A stretch of 64,000 nucleotides of DNA. Origin: Calliphora vicina (Eukaryota; Arthropoda; Insecta; Diptera; Calliphoridae). Position 1 is the stretch's first letter, and every line of letters begins with the position of its first letter. Where the stretch lies: NCBI RefSeq assembly GCF_958450345.1, contig NC_088784.1, positions 79,819,747 through 79,883,746 of the forward strand. The letters are read 5' to 3'. Shown piece by piece: positions 32,241-43,657 of the stretch. Both the position numbers and the translations under genes were made by a program. The notes below the pieces were generated by a model that had not been told where the DNA came from, ran no database searches, and was given only the letters and a program-made list of their open reading frames with translations.

Positions 32241-33053
32241 TGCCAATTTAATTTTAATGTTTAATGAATTTGTACTTTTTAGAATTTTTAATACAAGTAT
32301 AAGTTTTTTTTATTGAATATTTATTACAAATATAACCCACCAAATTTCCAAAACTACATTTTCCTACTTTAAAATTATAATTATTACAAAATGCTAAACC
32401 AATTATATTTGCTTAAATCAACTAAGTTAAACTATTCTTAAGATATTTGTATATAAGTAAATTGTATGTGAGTAAAATGTCTGCAACAATTCTCACAACC
32501 TACAAAGACAAACAGTTTCTTATGTGTTGCGGATAAAGTTTCTTACAACTTCCGCAACTAACAAAACTGTTTATTTTTAACGGAAAATGAAATAAAATAT
32601 AAATTTCCTGAAAAGTTTCCGTCAAAATGAATATAACTAAAAAGCAAACTTTACTAAACAAGAAATCTCAATTTTCAAACACACAAACATGTAATTGCTA
32701 CAATATAATTTGATTAAGTTCATATTTTTATTTTGTTATCTTAAATGTATCATATTTATCTTAAATATATGAATTTTCCCAGATGTCTTAAGCAAATACA
32801 GTTGTTGCTAGGAAAATTCTTTCAGTTTTTATTAGCTATTATTATTTCGAGATGATTTTTATTTTTGTTTTCTTCGTTTGCTCTAAAATAAATTCAGTTT
32901 TGTTTACTCAGATTATTTATGAGAATTTTTTGTAAATGATTTTGATTAATGGTGGTCTATGGTCTCTTTTGTATTTGATGCCATTTTGTGTTACATTACG
33001 AACAAGATGAAATTGTCCATTACATAGAATTTCTTTGGTAAATTTATTGATTT
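32241..33053. other. no gene; AT-rich
   Basis: Nothing recognised. Confidence 0.4.
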
Positions 33054-33432
33054 TTATACCCTACACCACCTTAGTGGGGTTTGTGCTAATGCCAACCACC
33101 CACCTTAAAGTATCGACTCAGATTCACTTTCTATGTTGACTTAACTATGTCCTTCCGTCCGTCTGTCTGGATAGCTGCCCGAGTGAACAACTCAATTTAT
33201 CTTAAATGTTTGCATTTCCTCATACCTTTATTATGTCTTAATCAAAAACATTCTTTTATCAGTTACAAAATACGATAAAGGGTTAAGATTTACATAAAAT
33301 ACAAGTAAGAAAGTGTAATCGGTCACGACCATATGATACCCTACACTGAGCAAAGAACTTTTTCTCTTAAAATTTCAATAATTTATTTTTGTGAGTGATT
33401 TTTGGAAGAGGGCCTTATATTTGAACTATGAC
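33054..33432. mobile_element. two opposed HINE type B fragments
   Basis: 33054-33205 (ATACCCTACACCACCTTAGT, GTCCTTCCGTCCGTCTGTCT) runs on the minus orientation. 33303-33432 (CAAGTAAGAAAGTGTAATCG, TGATACCCTACACTGAG, GAGTGATTTTTGGAAGAGGG) runs plus. The two face each other across about 100 bp. Confidence 0.5.
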
Positions 33433-33473
33433 CAATTGCACAGAGCAACACGAAAAAAAATAACCTTATACAG

Positions 33474-35884
33474 GTGTCAGTAAAATACCAAAAAATGGCA
33501 CTCTTTTATCGGCGCCCAAAGAAAAAAAGTAATAATTTTCTCAGGTTCATATCTAGCAAACCGTTTGGAATTTAGATTTACTCTCTGAGGCAAAGTTGTA
33601 GCCCTTATCATAAAGAACAAAAATTGTAAACATATAAAATCAAAAGATCTTCATCTTCAAGATCAAAATCGCAAAAAACATAAAAAAATTCGAAACAAAT
33701 TAAGAAACACATTTTTTTAAAGCTGCCTAAAAGTATGCTTTACTTTATAATAATTTAATAGCTTATGCCCCAAAACACTTAATTCCTTTAGTTTTATCTT
33801 ACTAACTTATATTGACCTACCAAAACGGTGTTAAGAATCATTCCTAGGAAGTTCATATGTTCTAGAAAGTTGTTTATTTCGATCTTAGTTACATTTTTGT
33901 AGTTGATTGTTTTCTTGAATTTTGAACGGTTTGCTACCTATGGACCTGAACAGGAGTAAAAAGGTAAAAAAATTTAATTTTTTAAAGTTTTTTTGCGATT
34001 TTGATCTTGAAGATGATTTTATATTTTCATGATTTGTATTCTTTATGAGAAGGGCTGCAACTTTTCCTAAGAGAGCAAATCAAAATTCCGAACTGTTCAC
34101 AAGATATGAGCCTGTGAAAATTATTACTTTTTTGCAAAAATGACACCGATCTTTGAAGGTCCATAAAAAAAGTGCAAGACTTTGGGAAAACTGGGAGACA
34201 CGGGTTTTTTTTGGTCCTTTATCAAGTACTGGTGTCCGTATATGGTTATATTTCCATGATTTTTTTTCCACCACAAATTTTACACAAACGTTTCATATCA
34301 TAAGCAAAAACCTAGTAAACTAGTGTTATTGATGAATATGTCTGTATATTGGCAAAATTATGTTTAATACATCTCAATTGCTTAGTTTTATGTTGCAAAC
34401 TTTTTGCCCCCCTTCTATTTTGCCATGTAAAAATGTTTAAAAACCATGAATCTCCATAAACAAAATCCCCATAAATCGCTATTTTGACACAGGGATTTTG
34501 TAAAATGATTTATAAACGTTCGACCATTAATAAATTCAATAAACGTATGTATTTTGCTAACAAACATGTTGTAATATTTTCCAAGAAATCGTCTTAGCAA
34601 ATATTTAGCGGCATGTTGTGTTGCGTAGCATTATGTGGCAAAGGGTAATTATTTGTTAGGAAAAGGGTTTAAATGTATTACGTGACATTTACAAGATGCT
34701 TTGCAGCTAAAGGATTTATTGCTTTTGTTTTACACCATAAATAAATTGTGTATTAATTTGTTAGCAAAAAAAATTGAAAACAAGACAATTTTTCAGTAAT
34801 GAAATAATACATGTGTGTTTTTTTATTTGGATTTGGGCAATTTATCACAAATTTGATGCAATAAATGTATTATGGAGTAATTATGATATGGGTTTAAATT
34901 GTTTTGGACAGTTAATTGAAATTAGAAACATAGGAGGTGTTGTCTTATTATTTAGATATTCAATAGGAAATTTATATTCATATACATATAAGGAAATTCA
35001 AAAAAATTGAATGATTTAACTAAAAGTGTTTCTTATAACATGATCTCATGTTTTGTAGATATATATTTCGATACATTTACTAGCTAAATGTAAAAAAAAT
35101 CTTAAATATACAGCTTGCTCTAGCTTAATTTATATTAAAATGCTACCAATTCGTAGAACTCCATAGGATATATCGAAGATATATTTGAATATCGCTCGCA
35201 AAAACCATTAGTTTTCAAAAAATTTACAGAATTTCATTGAAGGTATCTGATATTACGGACACCACTACGTGATAAAAGACCAAAAAAAAAAGACCCGTAT
35301 TTCCCAGTATTGCTCCAAAGTCATGCACTTTTTTTTATAGGCCCCCAAAGATTTGGGCCTCGGAGTCATTTTGCAAAAAAGTGAAATTTTCACAGACTCA
35401 TATCTTCCAAACTGTTAATTTGAAACGCTTCTTTCAGGAAAAATCGATTTTTTTCACCTCTTTACCCCTGTTCAGGTCCATAGGTAGCAAGCCGTTCAAA
35501 ATTCAAGGCAACAATCAACTACAAAAAAGTACCTAAGATCTCAATAAACAACTTTCTAGAACATATGAACTTCCTGGGAATGATTCTTATCCCTTAAATG
35601 CATGATTTTTACTTTTATTTTTCTATAAAGTATCAAATATTTAGTTGATTTTTATTTGTTATATTAAATTTAGCTTTAGTTTGATTTAGAATTTCTTTAG
35701 CTGAAACTTTTCGTACTCCATTTGATTTTTCTGAATTAGTATCAAGCTTATATTCGTCTAAAATTAAGTGGAACTGAAATGTAGACAATTGGCAACAATA
35801 TGCATTAAAGGGTTAATACCGTTTAGTTAGGTCAATGTAAGTTTGTAAGAAAAAACTAAAGGAATTAAGTGTTTTGGGCCATAA
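33474..35884. repeat. complex foldback with three related arms
   Basis: Arm 1 (about 33474-33660) is inverted to arm 2 (about 33990-34240). Arm 2 and the adjoining centre (33765-34240) are inverted again to arm 3 (about 35245-35590 and 35813-35884). Shared markers are CCAAAACACTTAATTCCTTT, AGTTCATATGTTCTAGAAAG, TACCTATGGACCTGAACAGG and TATCTTG/TATCTTC-type segments. A piggyBac-like MITE (35591-35812) interrupts arm 3. About 1 kb of unrelated AT-rich DNA lies between arms 2 and 3. No coding content recognised. Confidence 0.6.
35591..35812. mobile_element. piggyBac-like MITE, 222 bp
   Basis: The ends CCCTTAAATGCAT and (complement) CCCTTTAATGCAT are flanked by TTAT on the left and TTAA on the right; TTAA is the piggyBac target. 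It shares nearly all its sequence with the outer parts of 40702-41663. Confidence 0.7.
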
Positions 35885-35895
35885 ACTACTATAAA

Positions 35896-36625
35896 CTAGC
35901 TGACCCAACAGACGTTCTCCCGTCCTGGGTTATGTTTGATTTACATTTGATTTTAAAATATGTACAATGAATCTTATGGTCATAAAATAAAATATACATA
36001 GAAGCGTTACTGAGAGACAAGGAACCTAAGACTGTTGTCAAAAACCTAAGTCTTGCAGAATACATGTAAATCAATGTACATATTTTGAGTTTTTATATAA
36101 GTAATCGAATTTTGGTCTGAAATATGAGTGATCACAGATCGAGCTCCTTTTCTTGCTTAAACGCTTATTGGCCAATTTATTATCGAATTTAGATATTTTG
36201 AGTTTTTATATATAAAATCAATTTTTGTTCAGAAATATGAGTGATCACATATCGATCTCTTTTTCTTGATTGAACGCCAAGTTATTAGCGAATTTAGAAT
36301 GTAGACAACACTGAAATGCATACTTTTAATTCGATTTTTAAAGTTTAAAAATGTGCTTGCATCCTCTAAATGAATTTTTTTGTATGACAGCGAATGAGTT
36401 ATTTAATTGGCTATGTAATTTTATTTCAATGGATATTTTCTATTGGGTGTAAAAAACTTTTGTGAACTATTGCGAACATTTAAAAAAAAATAGCCAAATC
36501 GGTCCAGGCGTTGTGCGATATATATTGATATATTGAAAAAAGTGGGCATGGTAAATTTTTCTTACGAATTTCACTATGAACATTTAAAAACAAATTAGCA
36601 AAATAGGTGCAGCCGTTTTCCGATC
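35896..36625 (-). mobile_element. Helitron 3' end region, interrupted
   Basis: Minus strand ends CAGGACGGGAGAACGTCTGT then TGGGTCAGCTAG with a following T. CAG(G)ACG pairs with CGTCTG as the terminal hairpin. A two-unit tandem of about 125 bp (ATATTTTGAGTTTTTATATA ... GTGATCACAGATCGA) spans 36065-36300. The segment is cut by the insert at 36626; about 39437-39560 (AAATCGAAAAAAGTGGTCGT, GGGCATGGTCAATTTTTC) continues it. Confidence 0.6.
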
Positions 36626-37239
36626 ACGCAGAGAAAAAACATGGTTGGACATGGTTACGACAACTATACTATGTTCTCTATAACAATATATTGTTGTCGT
36701 AAACATATAATTATTGTTTTAATTTAATTTCAACAATATTATAGTTACTGTAAACGTTTATATTTTCATCGCAATTATAAATATGAATATGGTTTTCGAA
36801 CAACTAAATAATGATAATTAGGTAAACATATTTTTATATACAACCATTAAATGTTAGGTTTATATACACGTAGTCATAATATGTTTAAGATGCAAACAAA
36901 ATATGTTTACAACAACTATATAATGATAAATAGGTAAACATATTATATTATGTAGTCATAATATGTTTAAGATGCAAACAAAATATGTTTACTTTTAATA
37001 GTCTTTTTTCCAACCATTTGTGAGTGCTGGTGTTTGTCTAGGCTGTGTTATTTTTACAACTAAATTTTGAGTGTCTGTAATTCCCATTCACTCTATAGTT
37101 TTATTTATATATTATCTTTAACTTTACTAGAGCGAATAACAATAAATTTGATTTTATCAATAATATTTTAATTGTGAATTTAGTACTTTAAAACTAAATC
37201 CTATTAAAATTATATATTCCCAAAAATAAATTTTAATAA

Positions 37240-37450
37240 TAATATGATTATTTTGGATCATAATATGATTGTTTTGGATCATAATATGATTTAATTCATA
37301 ATATCATAATATGATGACTTTGGGTCATGTTATGATTAATTTATATCATAATATGATTATTTCAAAGCATATTATGATTGATTTTTATCATAATTTGATT
37401 ATTTCAGAACATATTATGATATTTTATGATACTAATAATGATCATAATAT
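37240..37450. repeat. short tandem array, CATAATATGATTATTT units
   Basis: About eight units of 24-27 bp such as ATCATAATATGATTATTTTG and ATTATGATTGATTTTTATCA. Many units are themselves near-palindromic (CATAATATG). The 62-codon ORF at 37311 is the array read through. Confidence 0.75.
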
Positions 37451-37484
37451 GTTTTGGACTACAAGCAAAAATCTGATCATAATA

Positions 37485-39385
37485 TCTGTGGACATTTGAC
37501 AAAACGACTTCTCTCGAGATAAGACAATTTTACAGGATTTTTGTAGTAAATATTAGATTTGAATGCGCTTCTTTTGGTCTTATCGCCGTATTTCTATGAC
37601 TTTTTGAACATAAGATACGCAATCGAAAAAACGACCTCTTTCAGGGTTTCCCCAATTTCAATTTGACAAAACAACTTCTCTCATAGAATTCAAAACATTT
37701 TAAAAAAACTAGTAACTGCCTTTTGACAAAACAGCCTATCTCTATTTAGGTTTAGCACATTTTTAACAATTATTTTTTGATAAAACAGCTTCTTTCGAAA
37801 GAAGTCGTTTTGTCGAAAGCAAAGATTGAAAAACCTACCACTTGTCTGAGACAAGTAGATTTTTAAATCAGTTGATCGCGAATTTTCGTTTTGACAAAAC
37901 GTTTTGTATAGACAGAGGTTCTTTTACAAAAACGAAAATTTAAAAAAGTTAAGTCTTATCTTAACATAAGTGCTTTTAAAAATGGAAAAAAGAAGAAAAG
38001 AAGCTGTTTTGCTACTTAATACTAGAATAAATAAAAATAAATTAAAATTCGTGTAAATGAATGAAGTAAAAAAATTTAAGGCTATGACCAATAAAGTGAA
38101 AAAAAGAACACGTAAATATGTCTTTGTTTTCGACCAAAGACATAAAATGGAAAAATATATGGTTCAAGTGATGGAAATACTTTGATTGCCAAAAATTTCG
38201 ATCATGTGAATGGATTGATCATACATTTCTAGTTGTGGGTCATACGCATCTTGAGTTTTACACAGTGCATGAGCAAATTGAAAAAAATTAAGAAAAATTC
38301 ATCCTTTTCAATATACCGTACACACGACTGGGTAAATTTAATAACGGCTACAAATCGTGCACGAATTAAACCAAAACTATTTTTTAGATGTTATTGGTCT
38401 GATGAATACACATGGAGGAAATGCAACATTTCAGGTAATTATAAAGATAATTTTATTTATAGGCTACATTATATATTAATTTTTTACTACTTACATACAT
38501 ATATATTTTTTAGGTGAACAAATTTGAGTGAAAATAGTTTCGATGGATGCGGTACGAGTAAAGTAAACCTGGAGTTTTGCAGTACAAATCATTACTAGAC
38601 CCAGGATAGGCAAGATCCACCCTCGTCGTCTAAAGATGCCGATTCCACAATTGGTCGAAGTTACATGTCTCCATTAGTCGTATCACATAACAAAAACCGC
38701 GATTTGATGGATATGCTGCCACTGATAACACACATTTTTTAAAGCATAAAGATCGTTTAAAATCTATCTGGATCTTGACGAAGAAGAAACTCGATAAAGT
38801 TTCACAAAGTAAATCGCAAAATATGATTTTTTTACTGTTTTCTTCTTATAATAAGAATATTATTATTTTATTTAAAATTTAATTTTTATATTAAAATTCA
38901 ACCTAATCAAATATTTACTGTTTTTAAAGAAACATATTTATATTTGATTAATTATTTGGATATTGTACCGAAAAAGTTGAATAATTTTTTTAATAATACC
39001 GAAATATGTTTTGTCAAATCAACTTCTTTCGACTGTTTTTTTATATTTCAATTTCACAAAACCACTTGTTTTTACATAAGCCGACTCTAATTTAATTAAA
39101 ACAATTTTGACAAAACGACTTATATGATACAAGCTAATTTGTTTGCTAAAAATACATTTGACAAAAAGGCTTAAAATTTGTTGTTGCTGTTTTAAAGAAA
39201 ACTATTGCTCTTTCAAACAAAAGAAAAGGCGCTACTTGTTTATTGGATATTTGTCTATAATGTTTATATATAACATTTCTTTGATTTTCTACACAAGAAC
39301 TTTTGTTAGTAGTTTTTACAGTTTTTTCGCTCTCCTGAAAAGTTGACGTTTTAGAAAGAAGCCGTTTTGTCAAATGTCCACAGAT
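37485..39385 (+). mobile_element. nested TIR element with subterminal repeats
   Basis: TCTGTGGACATTTGACAAAA at the left and its complement at the right (39366-39385), with AT/TA at the edges. At least eleven variants of TTTGACAAAACGACTTCT lie within about 400 bp of the ends, in both orientations (about 37495, 37624, 37662, 37722, 37777, 37800, 39008, 39049, 39105, 39158, 39358). Such subterminal clusters commonly serve as transposase binding sites. It contains a decayed protein gene (38200-38760). Confidence 0.65.
38200..38760 (+). pseudogene. decayed transposon protein (GHTH / DLM motif family)
   Basis: One frame gives DHTFLVVGHTHLEFYTVHEQ (from about 38217). A shift leads to YRTHDWVNLITATNRARIK (about 38325), and later SHNKNRDLMDMLPLI (about 38690). 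I recall this order (a GHTH/GHSxL segment, DW..LI, then K..DLM.LL..IP) from a family of transposon-encoded proteins common in insects (DUF7869-like), not from any standard transposase clade. Numerous stops and frameshifts. It is probably the protein once encoded by the element at 37485-39385. The family name is from memory and uncertain. Confidence 0.45.
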
Positions 39386-39581
39386 ATGTTGCTCTTAGTT
39401 TATGGTTACCACAACCATGTTTTTTCTCTGCGTGATTTTAGATAAATCGAAAAAAGTGGTCGTTTTCAATTTTTCCTTCAGTAAAAACTTAAATAGGATA
39501 ACTACGAACATTTAAACTAAAAATTAGTGGGCGTAAAAGTGGGCATGGTCAATTTTTCATTCCTTAAATACCTAAGTTAGA

Positions 39582-40290
39582 CTATGACCAACATTCATTC
39601 TCAACTGCAATTACCAACGAACGACATTTGATTTTAGACAGCTTCTTGCGATTTTGATCTTCAATGTGAAGTTTTATCCATCTCCTTAAATAGTTGCTAA
39701 CAGTTATTGCAATATGAGGCCCAGCGTTATAATGATGATATATTACGGTTTCATGGATGGTCGCACATTTTTCTCGGCAATTGCTCAGTTGGGTTCCGTA
39801 AAGTTTTTCTGTGTTGGTCTGATCAGATTTTAGCAACTCATAATAGATAGGACACTTTTGCTCCCACAAAATACAGACCATTACCTTAGCGCTACTGATA
39901 TTTGGCTTTGGTGTAGATTCGGCTGGTTGATCGGGCTTCACATACGATCACTTACACTTCGGGTTATAGTAATGGATCCATTTTTCATCATATGTTATCC
40001 AATTTCTCTGTCCCTGTATGAATTCTGCTGCTCCCCAAAGTTTTGAAATTGCTGCATGAGTAGCTCCCAATGTTTGACAAGCTTCTGTTGAGTTTTACAA
40101 CAATATTGATGGAATAATGCCTCAAATTCTTGGTCTTCAAAGTTTTTTGGCTGGCCGTGGCGGTCTTCAGTGTCAAAATCACCACTTCTGAGCAGCCCAA
40201 ACCATCTATCGTACGTTAAAACCGATGGAAAACATTCACCATAAGCTTTGGTGAGCTATCGGTGTACTTCAGCGGCACTTTTTTTTAAAT
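39582..40290 (-). pseudogene. mariner transposase relic
   Basis: The minus strand gives N-terminal pieces near 40200 (SEVVILTLKT, an eroded SGDFD region; EEL-like KNLRHYS) and a 119-codon stretch with KPDQPAESTPKPN, VMVCILWEQK and YYELLKSDQTN. The second aspartate motif HDNARPH is changed to HYNAGPH. The third-aspartate region is missing. It resembles the mariner at 42722-43655. No terminal repeat seen. Confidence 0.65.
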
Positions 40291-40701
40291 TAAAGAAGTT
40301 GGTACAAAATTCGTTTACACTATAATATTCAATAACTAAGTGAGAATAAATGACAGATATGTACCCTTCAAAATGACACCCAATCAAATGTATTAAAAAA
40401 GTCTTTTTTAAACAAATTTTCAAAAACATTGTAAATCACACTTAACAATTAGATAAAATGACTCGGAAAGTTTGCAAATTATAATCAAATTTGAATTTGA
40501 AAAAGCATTTTACAGCTTTTTAAAACTTTGAATTCGACTTATTCAATATTTTACTGAAATTATAAACATTCAAATCCCAATATCGACGTATACTTAATAT
40601 TTAATTAAATATAAATAAATATTAATCATACGCAACATATGCCGCAAAAACTAAACATTTTGCTAGTCAAATAGAGCAATAAATTGTACATATGAATTTA
40701 A

Positions 40702-41663
40702 CCCTTAAATGCATTATTTTTACTTTTATTTTTCTATAAAGTATCAAATATTTAGTGGATTTTTATTTATTATATTTCATTTAGCTTTAGTTTGATTTAG
40801 AATTTCGTTAGCTGAAACTTTTCGGGTACCGTGAAATAGCTCCCAAATGAAATAACTCCCAAAGAAATAACCCCAATGAAGTAATTGCCATCAAAAATGA
40901 AATAATTCCCAAACTTGAAAAATGAAATAACTACCAAAGGGTAAAATGAAATTACTCCCAATAATCGGCGGTTTCATAATTTTAAAAATATTAGTCCCAA
41001 AAAAGCGAAATAACTTCCAATGAAATAAATCCCAATGGAAATGAAATAATTCCCAATCCGAAGCTATTTATTTATGTAATCTAAAAAAAGGAACTACAAA
41101 AGTGAAATTATTCTTCGCTTACCAAACATTTTTTGCATTGCGGGCCTATGGCACAGCGCAAAGTTTTACTCTTCTGGGATGTGTCAAAAACTGGCTTCAC
41201 TGGTCTAAGTGAAGTCAAAAACTGGTCGCTAAGATTTTTTCATCTGGGGTGTATCAAAAACCGTCTTCGCTCAGAAAAGATTCTTTTTACATCGTCGGCC
41301 TTTGTCAGGTTGCAATGATTTCTTAATCTGGTGCGAAATGAATATCGGCTTTCTGAAATATTATAAAACCTTCCTGCAATGATAGAAATCTTTTCTGAGC
41401 GAAGCCGGAGGAGAAAACCTTAGCGCAAAAAACTTTTCAGAGCGAAGCCCGTTTTTGATACACCCCAGAGGAGAAAACCTTAGCGACCGGCCGAAGGCCG
41501 GCAATGCAAAAAACTTTCCTAAGCGAAGCCAGTTTTTGATATTTATGGGTTTTGCTTTTGCAAAGTATTCTGAATTAGAATCTGAATTAGTATCACGCTT
41601 ATATTCGTCTAAAATTAAGTGGAACTGGAATGTAGACAATTGGCAACAATATGCATTAAAGGG
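40702..41663. mobile_element. piggyBac-like element with foreign insert
   Basis: The ends CCCTTAAATGCATTATTTTT and (complement) CCCTTTAATGCATATTGTTG are flanked by TTAA on both sides (40698-40701, 41664-41667). The outer about 125 and 95 bp match the MITE at 35591-35812. About 740 bp between (roughly 40826-41568) is unique to this copy and more GC-rich. Confidence 0.75.
40840..41060 (+). repeat. irregular tandem repeat, GAAATAACTCCCAA units
   Basis: About ten variants of AATGAAATAACTCCCAA with irregular spacing. Downstream, at 41160-41540, AGCGAAGCC, GTTTTTGATA and GAGGAGAAAACCTTAGCG recur in both orientations. Confidence 0.65.
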
Positions 41664-41667
41664 TTAA

Positions 41668-42718
41668 TGTTTCAGCCAAATACTGAGAGTTTGATAAAAT
41701 AAATACTGAAAAGCAAAAGAAAATAACTAGACAAAAGTCCATTTATTAATAAAAAAAAATTTGTATCATTAAACTGCACTCAGTAAACTTAGCTTATTTT
41801 ACAACAAATTAATTAACTTTATAAATGTTCTCCTAAGGTATTTGACAACTTCATTAAAAGATAGTTCCCTTTTGTAAGTTTCTAAGTTTTCCAGCTACCT
41901 TTCATTAAACATTTTCACATTTCCGGCAACTTTGTTAAATTATTTGAATTTAAAAGGGGTATGATTTCACCCCAGCATTCCGAATGTAAATACCTTAGCA
42001 ACTCCTTCTTTCGTTCCAGATAAAAACAGAATCATTCTTAACCTTAAATGTCATTTGCACAAACGATTTAACTGGCACCTCTCTGTAGCCAATTAAGAAC
42101 AAAAAAACAAAGGAAAAACTCATTGCTTCTATTTAACTATTTGCCAAGTTTGGAAGAGGACAAATGCCAGTATATATGTATCTCACATTAAGTGTGCCAC
42201 ATTTCCTTTTGTTTTCTCAATTTTCCCAGAAATGACAGATGTTTTATAACAATCATAGTTATTTGTGTAACCTTCTTGTATTTGAAATATATGTATAAAT
42301 GGCATAAGATTTACTTCAAATAAACAAATATGAAAATACATATGACTTTAACAGATTTTTGACACCAACATATGAGATAAACAAATAATAACAACGAGGA
42401 TGGCTGTAAAATGTTTTAGAAATTATCAAAATAAATAGTTTTACATGAGTAAATACATGTTATAGCTGCACTTAATCGTTGTTATAACCCTCGTATATTT
42501 TAACTGACAGTATCTATTACATGATATCTAACTCAATTTAAGCAACCTTTAATTTTGTTGCTTTTTTTGCGCTTTGCCAAACTCAAAAACACTATAACTC
42601 GGCCAAGGCTAATGAAAGTTGGAAAAACAAGCTGGCAAAACTAAACGGAAACCAAAAAACACACATTACAGAAAGTCAACTGGGTGTCATCTTTGTAAAG
42701 CTACATACACTATGCACA
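41668..42718. other. no gene; probably single-copy DNA
   Basis: Higher sequence complexity than its surroundings, with no repeat family or credible ORF seen. Confidence 0.4.
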
Positions 42719-42721
42719 CTA

Positions 42722-43655
42722 GGGTGGCCCTTATTTTCCCCATTTCCGATCTTTATTTCTGCATAATTAACTCAAAGTATTGGCTTTTGTTAGCTACGAC
42801 CTTTTCCCATCTTTCTGGCATCATATGGATTCCTAGCCAAAGAAACTGCTCATCTTTTGGGACCAAGAACGAATCATGAGAATATCAGATACTCTGTTCT
42901 GAAGTGAAGCGTATCCCAGAGATACCATTCTGTATCGATCCACACAAACAGTGGTTGGACGGGGTACAGTCTAAACTATAAGGCGGATGAGGCAAAACTT
43001 TCCAACCACTTTGGTTCAATGCTCGCTTCAAACGAATCAGTTGCGTTCGAAGCAGTTTCCCTATGATGGTTTGGCCAGATTTAAGCATCTCATAATAGGA
43101 TAGGACCCTTTTGATCCCACCAAATACAGAGCATTTAGCTCTGGTGTCGATTTGGCTGGTTGGCTGGGCTTCACATACGATTTCTTACGCTTCGGGTTAT
43201 CGTAATGGATCCATTTTTTATCGCAAGTAATGATTCGTTGCAAAAATGATTGTCTTTTATAGCGTTTAAGCATCATTTCGGATATGAAAAATTGTCTTTC
43301 GAGCGAATTATGCAAATTATTTAGCAGGCTCGTGTTGAGTTTTACAACAATCTTCATGGAGTAATGCCTCCAATTCTTGGTTATCAAACTTTTTTGGATG
43401 GCGTGGGCGATATTTGTCTTCCGTGTCAAAATCACCACTTCTGATAGGAACAAACCATCTCTCGCACGTTGTAACCGATGTAAAACATTCACCATAAGCT
43501 TTGCTGAACAAAACTTCCGGAATATGATGCTTTGTTGGTACAAAATTGCTACCCAAAACACGAAACTTTTGCAATCTCTGAAACTTATCCGATTTTTAGC
43601 AATTGATTTCTAATTGATGGAAAACAATTGTAAGATCCAAAATAATGGCCATCCT
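42722..43655 (-). mobile_element. mariner, degenerate, 934 bp
   Basis: The left end GGGTGGCCCTTATTTTCC and right end (complement) GGATGGCCATTATTTT are flanked by TA. It encloses a broken transposase on the minus strand. Same lineage as 25577-25883. Confidence 0.75.
42885..43574 (-). pseudogene. mariner transposase (mauritiana/cecropia-like), broken
   Basis: From 43574: VPTKHHIPEVLFSKAYGE, TTCERWF, SGDFDTEDK and ELEALLHED form the N-terminal DNA-binding region. After a frame change come KRYKRQSFLQRIITCDKKWI (first aspartate; the usual E after it is K) and NPKRKKSYVKPSQPAKSTPE. Then GKLLRTQLIRLKRALNQ leads straight into WKVLPHPPYSLDCTPSNH, so the HDNARPH segment with the second aspartate is deleted, and the third motif SPD..PSD is damaged. 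It cannot be active. Confidence 0.8.
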
Positions 43656-43657
43656 AA

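Larger units (their letters stand above)
36626..39434. mobile_element. TIR element with 23-bp repeats, carrying a nested element
   Basis: CACGCAGAGAAAAAACATGG then TTG (36626-36648) is exactly complementary to the right end 39412-39434. The outer element is about 0.9 kb once the nested element (37485-39385) is removed. It is rich in CATAATATG motifs and contains two copies of a unit with GTAGTCATAATATGTTTAAG (36871 and 36953). Related ends: 15787-16033. Confidence 0.7.

Noticed and set aside
34774..35010. 78-codon ORF between foldback arms
   Set aside because: AT-rich chance reading with no domain and no second line of support.
41361..41667. Overlapping ORFs of 92 and 70 codons on opposite strands
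   Set aside because: They overlie the inverted AGCGAAGCC/GAGGAGAAAACC repeats; sense and antisense are equally open and neither shows a known domain.
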